Assembly: GCA_963977425.1 (NCBI GenBank)
Contig: CAXBOO010000001.1
Coordinates: 372,001-436,000 of the forward strand
Length of the DNA: 64,000 nt
Reading direction: 5' to 3'
Source of the DNA: CAXBOO01 sp963977425
GTDB taxonomy: Bacteria; Bacteroidota; Bacteroidia; Flavobacteriales_D; Luteibaculaceae
Shown here piece after piece: positions 1 to 8,973 of this stretch (positions are counted from its first letter, which is position 1; each line of letters starts with the position of its first letter). The position numbers were made by a program, and so were the translations under genes. The notes beneath the pieces were generated by a model. The model saw nothing but the letters and a program-made list of their open reading frames with translations. It searched no databases and was not told where the DNA came from.

Positions 1-982
1 GGGCATCTACTTTATTGAACACCACAAAAACATTCTTCTTTTGCTCTTTTGTTATTTCAGCTATGGTAGTGTTTACAACATCGTAATGCTCTTCGAAGTT
101 GGGGTGCGATACATCCAAAACATGAACCAATAAGTCCGATTCTCGCACTTCATCTAAGGTTGATTTGAAAGATTCTACAAGCTGAGTTGGTAACTTTCTG
201 ATGAAACCAACCGTATCTGAAAGTAAGAATGGTAAGTTATCAATTACCACTTTACGTACCGTTGTGTCAAGCGTTGCAAAAAGTTTGTTTTCAGCTAAAA
301 CCTTGCTTTTACTTAAAAGGTTCATGATGGTTGACTTTCCTACATTGGTATAACCAACTAAGGAAACACGAACCATTTGAGCACGATTACCACGCTGAGT
401 AGCCATTTGTTTGTCAATAGACTTTAAATTGCTTTTCAGTTTAGCAATTCTGTCGCGCATGATACGTCTATCGGTTTCGATTTGTGTTTCACCAGGTCCA
501 CGCATTCCTATACCACCTTTTTGGCGTTCAAGGTGTGTCCACATTCTAGTTAATCGAGGCAATAAATATTCGTATTGCGCCAATTCTACTTGTGTACGTG
601 CGTAAGATGTTTCTGCACGTTGTGCGAAAATATCGAGGATAAGATTGGTACGATCCAATATTCTTACTTCGAGTTCTGTTTCAATAAATTTTAATTGAGA
701 AGGCGTAAGTTCATCATCGAAAATAACCAAGTCGAGTTCATGCACTAAAATGTAGCTTTTGATCTCGGCTAATTTACCCGTCCCTACAAAAAACTTAGGG
801 TGAGGTTGTTCAAGGTTTTGCTGGAAAATTTTGATGGGTTCTACTCCAGCTGTTCTTGCCAAAAAAGCCAATTCATCCAAATATTCTTTGGTCTGTGCGT
901 CGGTTTGTTTTTGCGTTTGAACACCAATCAGTACAGCTTGCTGAACTTCGGTACCCCTATATATGTATTTACTTTCTTCCAT
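1..982 (-). CDS. hflX: GTPase HflX (C-terminus cut by window edge)
   Basis: About 327 codons are visible, reading into the left window edge, so the C-terminus is missing. The translation begins MEESKYIYRG. It holds the HflX N-terminal domain (HPKFFVGTGK), the glycine-rich linker GGIGMRGPGETQIE, the G1 loop GYTNVGKST, a switch region with DTVGFIRKLP, and the start of the NKxD motif (FNKVDAP) at the edge. HflX is a ribosome-associated GTPase that splits stalled or heat-damaged 70S ribosomes. The ATG at 982 lies 15 bases after the stop of the small membrane protein gene upstream on the same strand, so the two are probably co-transcribed from the promoter at 1464-1471. The family call is secure; the 3' end cannot be assessed. 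Confidence 0.95.
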   Translation of the reverse strand, partial: MEESKYIYRGTEVQQAVLIGVQTQKQTDAQTKEYLDELAFLARTAGVEPIKIFQQNLEQPHPKFFVGTGKLAEIKSYILVHELDLVIFDDELTPSQLKFIETELEVRILDRTNLILDIFAQRAETSYARTQVELAQYEYLLPRLTRMWTHLERQKGGIGMRGPGETQIETDRRIMRDRIAKLKSNLKSIDKQMATQRGNRAQMVRVSLVGYTNVGKSTIMNLLSKSKVLAENKLFATLDTTVRKVVIDNLPFLLSDTVGFIRKLPTQLVESFKSTLDEVRESDLLVHVLDVSHPNFEEHYDVVNTTIAEITKEQKKNVFVVFNKVDA

Positions 983-997
983 TGAAAAAATCAGTGA

Positions 998-1447
998 TTA
1001 AAACCAAGTGCCAAATTCTTTGAGAAATGGCCAAGGAATTGAAACAAAGATGAGTGATAATGCAACTATCCAGTAAATCATAATGGTTTTACTTTGTGCT
1101 ATACCTGTCATTTTCTTTGCTTTAATATAACCTATTGTTAGCAAAGCAAGAGCAATTATCATTTGCAATGGATGTTCCATTCCAAAAAAACGTAATTCTT
1201 TATTTTGACTAACCAAACTCATGTCGTCCAACATGGCTTGTACCTTAGGACTAACGAAAAACAAGATCAAACCAATCAACAATTGAACGTGTGTAAGAAT
1301 GAAGGTGAATTTTACCAGTTTGAAACTTTTTTCATCCAAAGCTGATTTGTTTTTGTAAGCTTTAATAGCCAATACAATAGATACAACTATTAATACAAGC
1401 AATGCGTAACGAAGACTAGAGTGCAAGTGCGATAAACCAGTGTACAT
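998..1447 (-). CDS. small four-helix membrane protein, unknown function
   Basis: This is a 149-residue protein with four predicted membrane helices (about residues 13-29, 46-66, 92-108 and 121-140). Histidines sit near membrane edges at 7, 9, 53 and 92. Similar small proteins of Flavobacteriia are often labelled cytochrome b-like, and the histidines could be heme ligands, but no diagnostic motif is visible, so I leave the function open. A perfect TAnnTTTG element lies 17 bases before the ATG. The gene is followed closely by hflX on the same strand, which suggests co-transcription but not a shared role. Confidence 0.8.
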   Translation of the reverse strand: MYTGLSHLHSSLRYALLVLIVVSIVLAIKAYKNKSALDEKSFKLVKFTFILTHVQLLIGLILFFVSPKVQAMLDDMSLVSQNKELRFFGMEHPLQMIIALALLTIGYIKAKKMTGIAQSKTIMIYWIVALSLIFVSIPWPFLKEFGTWF

Positions 1448-1463
1448 AATCTAATATTTTGAT

Positions 1464-1471
1464 CAAAAGTA
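1464..1471 (-). promoter_or_regulatory. Bacteroidota -7 promoter element
   Basis: TACTTTTG on the minus strand matches all six fixed bases of the TAnnTTTG element. A TTTG sits 15 bases further upstream, slightly closer than the usual -33 spacing. The expected transcript would start about 10 bases before the ATG at 1447. Confidence 0.6.
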
Positions 1472-1695
1472 CAAAGTAAAGCTGCGCAAAAGCTTAAAAG
1501 CAGGGATTTATTATGCTGTGTCCAACATCCTTTTGCCAAGGACAAGCAATACGATAATAAGAAACGTAGATGCCGTATTCCATTTTGGAAATGCTGAGGG
1601 CAAGAAATGATGTTTTAGGATTAATAGACCCGAGCAGTGTTCGGACTAAAAAGTAGCTGAAGCGTTTCTATATTGTAGGCTATATTATTCAGTAC

Positions 1696-4650
1696 ATGAA
1701 AAAAATATTATCCTTTTTGGTGCTATTGTTGGCATTCAATTCATGGGCCCAAGAGCAAAGTGCATTGCAGTATGCTGCGGCAAAACGTTATGCTGTTTAT
1801 TTAAAGCAAATTCAAATTTCTCCAACCAAAAGCATCAAAAATGCTACGCTACTTTTTGAAGGCGATAGAATTGTGGATGTGAAAGAGGGCAAATACAGCC
1901 CAAAGGGGTACATTTTTGTAGATAGAGGCGAAGCATATGCTTATCCAGGTTTCATCGATCTGTATTCGGATTATGGTGTGAAAACTCAAAAATTAGAGAA
2001 AAAAGATTTTGGATCTCAATACACAACATTAGAAAAGCAAGAACATTATTGGAACGATGCAATCCGAACGCATGTACAAGCAGCTAAAATGTTTGAAGCA
2101 GATGCTAAAACGGCCAAAAACCTACGTCAATCAGGGTTTGTAGCAGTAAATACGCATCACGCTGACGGTTTATCTAGAGGCGCTTCTGCTGTTGTCAATT
2201 TGGGCGGAAAACAACCAATGGTAAACGAATCGGCTACCGCTGTGTACAGTTTTAGTAAAGGCAGTTCGGGCATGAGCTACCCAAGTTCATTGATGGGTGT
2301 ATTGGCTTTGTACCGCGATTATTTTACCGATGTAAAATGGTATGAAGAGAATAAACTGAGCAATAATTTGACTTTGAACGCGGGTGTTGCTTTACAAGAT
2401 TCACCAGCGCTAATCATTGCCGAAGATGCTCAATCGATTTTAAGAGCAGAGAAGGCTTTTTCTGAAAACCATAGCAAGCGTGTAGTGTATTCCGATGGAG
2501 ATGTATATAAAGTACTTGCGTATTTGCCAAAAGAAGTGCTTCATTTAACCAGTTTGAATTTTCCAGCTCCTGTTGCACTTCAATCTGCCTACGATGCGAG
2601 TTTGTTGAATCTTGAAGACATGAAACACTGGGAATTTGCGCCTGCAAATGCTAAAATGTTGACAGAGAATGGATATCAACTTGCCATTAGCCATAAAGAC
2701 GTTAAAAAGTCGAGCGATTTTTTAGCGAACTTAACTAAGGCTGTTCGTTATGGACTTTCAGAAGAAAAAGCATTGGAGGCATTAACCACTGTTCCGGCCA
2801 AATATTTAGGGTTGGATGATTATGGCTCATTGAAAAAAGGGAAAAAAGCTTTCTTTTTCATAACCGATGAACCACTTTTTGAAGGCGGGAAAATTATTGA
2901 AAATTGGATGGGTGATGATCAAGAAGTATTTGGGTCATTTTCTTTGCCTGAATTGGTAGGAAATTACCAATTGAATGTTCCCGACATGGGCGTGTATGCT
3001 TTTGCTGTTGATTATAAAAACGGTCAATACAAGGTGGTAGCCGACACATTGAAGAACAAAGATTTTAAAGCCAGTGTGGAGGTGTCTGCAAACTCTTTGG
3101 TACTAACCATCAATCCTAAAACGAAAGATGCGGTGGTTATTACTACCCACAAAACCGATGCAAACAATTTTAGTGGTAAAGCATATGTTAATGGTGAATT
3201 GAAAACAGCTCAGCTTATTTTGCTGAACAAAACGCCTATTAAAACTAAGGATAAGAAAATCGAAGAAGCACCAAAATTGAGTGCGGGTATGTTGCCATTG
3301 AAAGCATATGGATCGGCATCATTACCAAAAAGCAAAGCGTATTTGCTTACCAATGCAACCGTTTGGACCAATACCGACAAAGGCATTCTGCAAAACACTG
3401 ACGTGTACATCAATGGAGGGAAAATATTGGCAGTTGGCAAAAATCTAAACTATGCCAATGTCGAAAAAATAGACGCTACTGGCATGCATTTAACTTCAGG
3501 TATCATCGATGAGCATTCGCACATTGGTATCTCTAAAGGGGTAAACGAAGGCGGACAAGCCGTTAGTGCCGAAGTGACCATCGAAGATGTTGTTAATCCG
3601 TGGGATGTGAATATTTATCGTCAATTGGCTGGAGGTGTAACGGCTGCTCAGTTGCTTCACGGGTCGGCGAACCCAATAGGAGGAAGATCTGCTTTAGTGA
3701 AATTGAAATACGGTTTTAGCCCAGATGAAATGTTGATTGACGGAGCCGATGGATTTATAAAATTTGCTTTGGGTGAGAATGTAAAACAATCCAACTGGGG
3801 CGATTTCAATACCACTCGTTTTCCTCAAACCCGAATGGGGGTAGAACAATTGATGAAAGATGCATTCGAACGAGCGCTTCAATACAAAAAGGAAAAAGCA
3901 GCTTGGAAAGGAATGAGTTTGAGTGAAAAACAAGGCAAATTGAGTCCTAGACCCAATACAGAATTGGACATTGTTTTAGAAATTTTGGAAGGAAAACGAT
4001 TTGTAACCTGCCACAGCTATGTACAGAGCGAAATCAATATGCTCATGAAATTGGCTGAAGAATATGGATTCCGAATCAATACGTTCACACACATTCTAGA
4101 AGGCTATAAAGTGGCCGATAAAATGAAAGAACACGGAGCAGGTGGATCTACGTTTTCAGATTGGTGGGCTTATAAATACGAAGTACGCGATGCCATACCT
4201 TACAATGCTGCTTTATTGCACGAAAATGGTGTGCTAACGGCCATAAACTCTGACGATGCTGAGATGGGCAGACGATTGAATCAGGAAGCCGCTAAAGTGG
4301 TTAAATATGGAGGTGTAAGCGAAGAAGAAGCTTGGAAAATGGTGACATTAAACCCTGCAAAATTATTGCATTTAGACAACCGTATGGGCAGCGTAGAAAT
4401 AGCTAAAGATGCTGATTTGGTTCTTTGGAGCGCTCACCCTTTATCAATAGCTGCCGTGGCTCAAAAAACATTTGTAGATGGGGCAATCATGTTCGATAGA
4501 AAAGCCAATGCGGATAAAGAAGTTGAAATGAAAGCCGAAAAAAGTAGATTGTATCAACTGATGTTAGAAGCTATAGCCAATGGCGATAAGCCAGCATCAG
4601 CGGGCGGTAAATCACAAACGGTTTATCACTGCATGGGAGAGTTTCACTAA
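1696..4650 (+). CDS. secreted two-module amidohydrolase family protein
   Basis: The 984-residue protein starts with a signal peptide (residues 1-18, cleavage after SWA). Two amidohydrolase-like modules follow. The second, from about residue 550, has an intact metal site: H607-S-H609 after GIID, H773, H799 and the S-D853-D854 pair. The first, residues 25-420, keeps the surrounding PGFID framework, but the HxH position reads Y90-S-D92, so it should not bind metal there. Enzymes of this group (imidazolonepropionase-like) hydrolyse cyclic amides, peptides or related C-N bonds; the substrate cannot be told from sequence. The related, also metal-less, gene at 4671 begins 20 bases downstream and is probably co-transcribed. 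The protein likely acts in the periplasm. Confidence 0.88.
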   Translation: MKKILSFLVLLLAFNSWAQEQSALQYAAAKRYAVYLKQIQISPTKSIKNATLLFEGDRIVDVKEGKYSPKGYIFVDRGEAYAYPGFIDLYSDYGVKTQKLEKKDFGSQYTTLEKQEHYWNDAIRTHVQAAKMFEADAKTAKNLRQSGFVAVNTHHADGLSRGASAVVNLGGKQPMVNESATAVYSFSKGSSGMSYPSSLMGVLALYRDYFTDVKWYEENKLSNNLTLNAGVALQDSPALIIAEDAQSILRAEKAFSENHSKRVVYSDGDVYKVLAYLPKEVLHLTSLNFPAPVALQSAYDASLLNLEDMKHWEFAPANAKMLTENGYQLAISHKDVKKSSDFLANLTKAVRYGLSEEKALEALTTVPAKYLGLDDYGSLKKGKKAFFFITDEPLFEGGKIIENWMGDDQEVFGSFSLPELVGNYQLNVPDMGVYAFAVDYKNGQYKVVADTLKNKDFKASVEVSANSLVLTINPKTKDAVVITTHKTDANNFSGKAYVNGELKTAQLILLNKTPIKTKDKKIEEAPKLSAGMLPLKAYGSASLPKSKAYLLTNATVWTNTDKGILQNTDVYINGGKILAVGKNLNYANVEKIDATGMHLTSGIIDEHSHIGISKGVNEGGQAVSAEVTIEDVVNPWDVNIYRQLAGGVTAAQLLHGSANPIGGRSALVKLKYGFSPDEMLIDGADGFIKFALGENVKQSNWGDFNTTRFPQTRMGVEQLMKDAFERALQYKKEKAAWKGMSLSEKQGKLSPRPNTELDIVLEILEGKRFVTCHSYVQSEINMLMKLAEEYGFRINTFTHILEGYKVADKMKEHGAGGSTFSDWWAYKYEVRDAIPYNAALLHENGVLTAINSDDAEMGRRLNQEAAKVVKYGGVSEEEAWKMVTLNPAKLLHLDNRMGSVEIAKDADLVLWSAHPLSIAAVAQKTFVDGAIMFDRKANADKEVEMKAEKSRLYQLMLEAIANGDKPASAGGKSQTVYHCMGEFH

Positions 4651-4670
4651 TCTGTAATACACATTATATC

Positions 4671-5930
4671 ATGAGAATTTTATCAATACTATTTGTTTTT
4701 ATTAGTGCGGCACTTTTTGGTCAAAGCACTTTGTATACCAATGCTACCATTCACATTGGAAATGGCGAGAAAATAGAAAAAGGCTTTCTTCAAATCAATG
4801 CCGATGGACTCATTGAAGCCGTTGGCGAAGGAGCCGGACCAAGCGATGTCAAAACCGTTGTCAATTTAGATGGAAAGCATATTTATCCAGGCATCATTGC
4901 CCCAAATAGCACCCTAGGCTTACAAGAAATTGGAGCTGTACGAGCTACACGTGATTTGCGTGAGATAGGAAAATTCACACCCAATGTTCGATCTAAGGTG
5001 GCATTCAATACCGATTCTGAGATTTTGCCAACCATTACTTGCAATGGTGTTTTGGTAGGGCAAATAACCCCACGAGGTGGTTTTTTTTCAGGTTCTTCAA
5101 GCGTTATGTATCTCGATGAAAGAAATTGGGAAGAAGCATCTATTTCGAGTGATGAAGGCGTTCATGTTTATTTGCCATCGCGCTACCGAAGAAGTGGTTG
5201 GTGGGCAAATCCAGGACCTATTACAGTAAATAAAAATTACGAAAAAGACTTTGCAGAAATAAAGAACTTCTTAAACGAAGCCAAGGCATACAACGAAGCT
5301 CAGCCATTGAAGAAAAACATCAGTTTGGCGGCTATGAAGTCGGTTTTTGAAGGGCAACAGAAAGTGTATTTGCATACGGAAAGTGCTCAGGCCTTTATGG
5401 ATGCGGCCATCATACTGAAAGAAATGGGAATATCGAAATTGGTATGGATTGGAGCCTATGAAGCTGATCAAGTATCAGATTATTTGGTAGCGAACAACAT
5501 TCCTGTTTTATTGCGCAGAACGCACGAGTTGCCAATGTTCGATGACGATGCTGTGGATAAGCCATTTTTCTTGGCGAAAACACTGACAGAAAAAGGTGTT
5601 TTGGTTGGTCTCGAAAACTCGGGAGATATGGAACAAATGAACACGCGTAACTTGCCTTACTTAGCAGGAACTTTGATGCAATATGGCTGGACAGCTGAAC
5701 AAGCATTGAGTTTAATTACTTTGAATTCAGCTAAAATATTGGGCGTTGATGCTCAGTTAGGAAGCATAGAAAAAGGCAAACATGCTACGTTCTTTATTTC
5801 TACTGGCAATGCTTTGGAAATGGCATTCAACGGAGTAGAAATGGCATTCATTAAAGGGCGTCAGCTTGATTTTTCTAAAAACAGACAACTGCAGTTGTAC
5901 AACAAATACCATAGTTTTTATAAAGAATAG
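4671..5930 (+). CDS. secreted amidohydrolase-like protein, degenerate active site
   Basis: This 419-residue protein has a signal peptide (cleavage near residue 16, ALFGQ). It shows the composite amidohydrolase fold: a small N-terminal beta sandwich, then a barrel, then a C-terminal LGSIEKGKHATF segment typical of the superfamily. The position of the metal-binding HxH reads N79-S-T81 within PGIIAPNST, and no SDD-type aspartate is evident. Hydrolytic activity by the usual mechanism is therefore doubtful. It resembles the N-terminal module of the gene upstream, with which it probably forms a pair. A non-catalytic partner or substrate-binding subunit is one possibility (inference). Confidence 0.85.
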   Translation: MRILSILFVFISAALFGQSTLYTNATIHIGNGEKIEKGFLQINADGLIEAVGEGAGPSDVKTVVNLDGKHIYPGIIAPNSTLGLQEIGAVRATRDLREIGKFTPNVRSKVAFNTDSEILPTITCNGVLVGQITPRGGFFSGSSSVMYLDERNWEEASISSDEGVHVYLPSRYRRSGWWANPGPITVNKNYEKDFAEIKNFLNEAKAYNEAQPLKKNISLAAMKSVFEGQQKVYLHTESAQAFMDAAIILKEMGISKLVWIGAYEADQVSDYLVANNIPVLLRRTHELPMFDDDAVDKPFFLAKTLTEKGVLVGLENSGDMEQMNTRNLPYLAGTLMQYGWTAEQALSLITLNSAKILGVDAQLGSIEKGKHATFFISTGNALEMAFNGVEMAFIKGRQLDFSKNRQLQLYNKYHSFYKE

Positions 5931-5950
5931 GCTTGTAAAAATGTAAATCG

Positions 5951-5958
5951 TACTTTTG
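5951..5958 (+). promoter_or_regulatory. Bacteroidota -7 promoter element
   Basis: TACTTTTG fits TAnnTTTG exactly. A TTG lies at 5933-5935, 15 bases upstream. Transcription would begin near 5963, which rules out the ATG at 5961 and supports 5982 as the start of the lipoprotein gene. Confidence 0.6.
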
Positions 5959-5981
5959 GTATGAACAATAACTGTAAGGAC

Positions 5982-6551
5982 ATGAAAAAAATATTATTAG
6001 CAAGTGTAGCAGCATTAACATTATTATCTAGCTGTGAAGATATTTCTGCGGATCTTAACATTCCGGTAAACCAAGAGTTTACTTACCATGTAGTAATTCC
6101 TGAAGGAGTACACGATACGACTTATACTGAAACCATTACTTCAGCTAAAATTGAAGGCGATGTTCAAGAGAATATTGATAGAATCAAAGATTTAGAAATA
6201 GATGAAATTTCTTACAAAATCCACAACATCAATGATGGTTCTGTAGCAGCAGAAGTTGATTTTGAAGGAAGCGTAGAAATGGAGTCAATTTTAGCTTCTT
6301 TCCCGTTCTTGCCAATTTCTTCAACTGAAACAAACGAAGGAACTTTGGAGTCATTTATTTCAGATGATTTTACTGTAATATCATCAGATAAATTGAATCC
6401 AGCAGCAACTGAATTTTTGTTGAACGTAATCAAAGATGGTGGTACAATAAACGCTACTGTAAGCGCTACGGCTAACAACAAAAACACACAAGCGTGCGAA
6501 TTTGATGTTACATTCTTCGTAAAAAGCAATGTTGTAGCGAAAGCACTATAA
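5982..6551 (+). CDS. hypothetical lipoprotein
   Basis: I chose the ATG at 5982 over the in-frame ATG at 5961. It gives a normal lipoprotein signal (MKKILLASVAALTLLSSC, lipobox LSSC with the lipidated cysteine at residue 18), and the promoter element overlaps the earlier start. The mature part is about 170 residues, acidic and beta-rich, with no domain I recognise. It is probably anchored in the inner or outer membrane facing the periplasm. The gene has its own promoter and ends in a strong hairpin at 6577-6604, so it looks monocistronic. Function unknown. Confidence 0.85.
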   Translation: MKKILLASVAALTLLSSCEDISADLNIPVNQEFTYHVVIPEGVHDTTYTETITSAKIEGDVQENIDRIKDLEIDEISYKIHNINDGSVAAEVDFEGSVEMESILASFPFLPISSTETNEGTLESFISDDFTVISSDKLNPAATEFLLNVIKDGGTINATVSATANNKNTQACEFDVTFFVKSNVVAKAL

Positions 6552-6576
6552 GCAACCATTACACATACATTTTTAA

Positions 6577-6604
6577 ACAAAGGCTACCAAATGGTGGCCT
6601 TTGT
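6577..6604 (+). terminator. long hairpin, probable terminator
   Basis: A 13-bp stem (one G-T pair) with a two-base AA loop lies 26 bases after the lipoprotein stop. The stem ends in TTTG rather than a long T-run, so it may be a terminator or an mRNA-stabilising hairpin. Confidence 0.6.
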
Positions 6605-6662
6605 TGTGTTTGTCAATTACTAATTAGTGAATAATTCATAACTTTTCACATCCCTTGTCCCT

Positions 6663-7850
6663 ATGAAACGCATTGCATTACTCTCTACAGTTATATTATG
6701 TTTGAGTTTCTTATCTCAAGCACAAACCATTCATTTTGTTAAACCTGCCGATACCGATCCAAGCATAAATCTAAGGCTTGAGTCGCACATCGTAGTAACT
6801 CCAGAAACATCGCTTCGGAAAGATAAGTTGTTGGTGTTTTTTCCTGGTACTTACGGTGTTTCGGCTGGATATGCTGAGTTTTTGCAGCATGCTGCAGATA
6901 GTGGTATTTATGCCTTAGGTTTAAATTATCCTAACGATACTTCGTTTGCTGATGTATGTAGAAATACTCAAGATCCTGAGTGTTTTGAAAAAGGTAGATT
7001 GGAAATTTTTGATGGCAAAAATAGACACCCAGCTATAGATGTAAACGAAAGCAATAGCATTAAAAACAGATTGGAAAAAGCCTTGTTGTATTTGGACGAG
7101 ACCTATCCGAACGAGAATTGGGATAGGTTTATAATGAACGATACAACCAATTGGAGCAAGTTGATTTTGGCTGGGCATTCACAAGGTGCAGGTCATGCTG
7201 GTATCATTTCAAAACATCGTTCGGTTGCTCGTGTCATCATGTTTGCCGGGATTGATTTTTTTACTACCGGATTGCGCCCTGCCGATTGGATAGCTAAAGA
7301 TGGAGAAACTAGTGGCGATAAATTGTACGGATTCACTCACCTTCGTGATCCAGGTTTTTTTGTTGCAAATCCTCCTATTCAAGTGCGTACATGGACCAAT
7401 TATGGAATGGACGTTTTTGGACCACTGACCAATGTAGATACCGCCGATGTTGAAAGTTTGAAAAGCCATATGCTGTGCTCTGATTTGGAGCCAAAAACTG
7501 CCAACGGTGTTAGTGATAATTACCATGGGGGCTTGGTTGTAGACGCGTATATTCCACGGGTAAATGGCGAAATTGTGTATTTGTCAACATGGAATTACCT
7601 GCTTGGATTGTCCTTAGAAAACTCTACAGTTGGAATAGATGAAATGCATTCATTTCCTGATTATACAATGAATCATCAGGCAGTCTATTTTTCAGAATTG
7701 ATGGATGAAATTCGCATCCATACTTTAGACGGTAAAGAGCTTAGTGCCTGTACATCTTGTTCTATAATAAATTTGGGTGATGAGAAATTGCTAATGTTAC
7801 AGGTAAAGCATAAAGGGCAAAGAGCGGCAGTGAAAATCGCTAGGCCGTAG
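6663..7850 (+). CDS. secreted alpha/beta hydrolase, BPSS1187-like
   Basis: This 395-residue protein has a signal peptide (cleavage after SQA, residue 20). The alpha/beta hydrolase core shows VFFPGTYG as the oxyanion-region loop, the nucleophile elbow GHSQGAG, and a late NYHGG that could supply the catalytic histidine. The layout resembles the BPSS1187 family of secreted hydrolases. The last 70 residues (from about FPDYTMNH to VKIARP) look like a diverged T9SS type A C-terminal domain, with an IHTLDGKEL segment and a basic end, so export across the outer membrane is possible. The substrate is unknown, perhaps an ester. The biotin genes start 28 bases downstream; read-through is possible, but a shared role is not implied. 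Confidence 0.75.
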   Translation: MKRIALLSTVILCLSFLSQAQTIHFVKPADTDPSINLRLESHIVVTPETSLRKDKLLVFFPGTYGVSAGYAEFLQHAADSGIYALGLNYPNDTSFADVCRNTQDPECFEKGRLEIFDGKNRHPAIDVNESNSIKNRLEKALLYLDETYPNENWDRFIMNDTTNWSKLILAGHSQGAGHAGIISKHRSVARVIMFAGIDFFTTGLRPADWIAKDGETSGDKLYGFTHLRDPGFFVANPPIQVRTWTNYGMDVFGPLTNVDTADVESLKSHMLCSDLEPKTANGVSDNYHGGLVVDAYIPRVNGEIVYLSTWNYLLGLSLENSTVGIDEMHSFPDYTMNHQAVYFSELMDEIRIHTLDGKELSACTSCSIINLGDEKLLMLQVKHKGQRAAVKIARP

Positions 7851-7878
7851 TGAAAACCTATTGTAGTTTTACGCCTCG

Positions 7879-8973
7879 ATGTACATCCAATCCAAATTAG
7901 ACAAAGCCAAAGCATATAGAGTACGCCAAGCCAATGGTTTGGAATCTAAAGTAGATTTTGCCAGCAACGATTATTTGGGATTGGCGCTGGACAACGTATT
8001 GGAGCATGTTCAGCTCGTGGGTGAAAATACGAGGTCGTCGAGAATGTTGTTTGGCCAACATAAAGCCCTAAGTTTTGTTGAAGAATATTTAGCCAAAGCA
8101 TTTGGATTCGAATCGGCTGTGCTTTTTCCAACAGGGTATCAAGCCAATGTTGGTTTAGTTTCTGCTTTTTCTGGTCGACGTGTTGCATTTTATTGCGATC
8201 AACTCATTCATGCCAGCATGCACGATGGTTTGCGCTTGGGTGTGAATAATCGGTATTTCTATAAGCACAACGATGCTACGGATTTGCAGCAACTTTTAGA
8301 AAAACATGCCGAAGATTCGGATATTAATATTGTGCTTACAGAGGGTTTATTCTCAATGGATGGCGATAAGGCTTCGCAGGCAGAAATCAAAAGAGTAGCC
8401 AAAAAATTTGGTGCTAAAATCATTGTAGACGAAGCACATTCGGCCGGTGTTTTTGGCGATGAAGGCGAAGGCCTTTGGCAAAACGACGACTGTATTTTGG
8501 CTAAGGTGGTAACCTTTGGTAAAGCTTATGCTGGTGAAGGTGCAGTGGTGTTATGCTCTGCCGAAACCAAAGAATTTTTATACCAATATTGTCGAGCCCT
8601 GATTTTTTCAACAGCACCATCTAAGTCTTTTTGCGAACAGGTGCATTGGGCCATGCAAAAGGTTCAATCAGCTTCAGGAAATAGAGCGCAGCTGAAATCA
8701 AATATTGCTTTTTTCAGGAAGAATTTGAATAAAGAGTTTGTTCGCTCCAATAGATTGTTGGGCGACGAGGAAAGTCCAGTTCAAGCCTTATTGTTTGATA
8801 CCTCAAGACTTTTAGAAATAGAGAAAAAAGCTGAAAAACAAAACATCGCCATCAAAGCCATTTTTTATCCAACCGTAGCCAAGGGCGAAGAAAGATTGCG
8901 CATCTCACTGCATGCTTTCAATACCGAAAATGAAATATTGCAGCTTTGCGATCTATTAAATAGTGAATTATGA
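7879..8973 (+). CDS. bioF: 8-amino-7-oxononanoate synthase
   Basis: BioF condenses pimeloyl thioester with L-alanine, using pyridoxal phosphate, in the first dedicated ring-building step of biotin synthesis. The 364-residue protein shows the alpha-oxoamine synthase signatures: H111 for cofactor stacking in LIHASMHDG, D184 in VDEAHSAG, and the PLP lysine K215 in TFGKAYAGEG. The family is usually about 380-390 residues, so this is a compact form. The start ATG lies 28 bases after the previous stop. Its stop overlaps the bioD start by 4 bases (ATGA), the first of three tight junctions that define the bioF-bioD-bioA-ketoacyl synthase operon. Confidence 0.95.
   Translation: MYIQSKLDKAKAYRVRQANGLESKVDFASNDYLGLALDNVLEHVQLVGENTRSSRMLFGQHKALSFVEEYLAKAFGFESAVLFPTGYQANVGLVSAFSGRRVAFYCDQLIHASMHDGLRLGVNNRYFYKHNDATDLQQLLEKHAEDSDINIVLTEGLFSMDGDKASQAEIKRVAKKFGAKIIVDEAHSAGVFGDEGEGLWQNDDCILAKVVTFGKAYAGEGAVVLCSAETKEFLYQYCRALIFSTAPSKSFCEQVHWAMQKVQSASGNRAQLKSNIAFFRKNLNKEFVRSNRLLGDEESPVQALLFDTSRLLEIEKKAEKQNIAIKAIFYPTVAKGEERLRISLHAFNTENEILQLCDLLNSEL

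Noticed and set aside
1448..1695. Gap before the amidohydrolase genes as a hidden RNA gene or small gene
   Set aside because: Apart from the minus-strand promoter at 1464-1471, no stable structure, RNA family signature or plausible frame was seen in these 248 bases.
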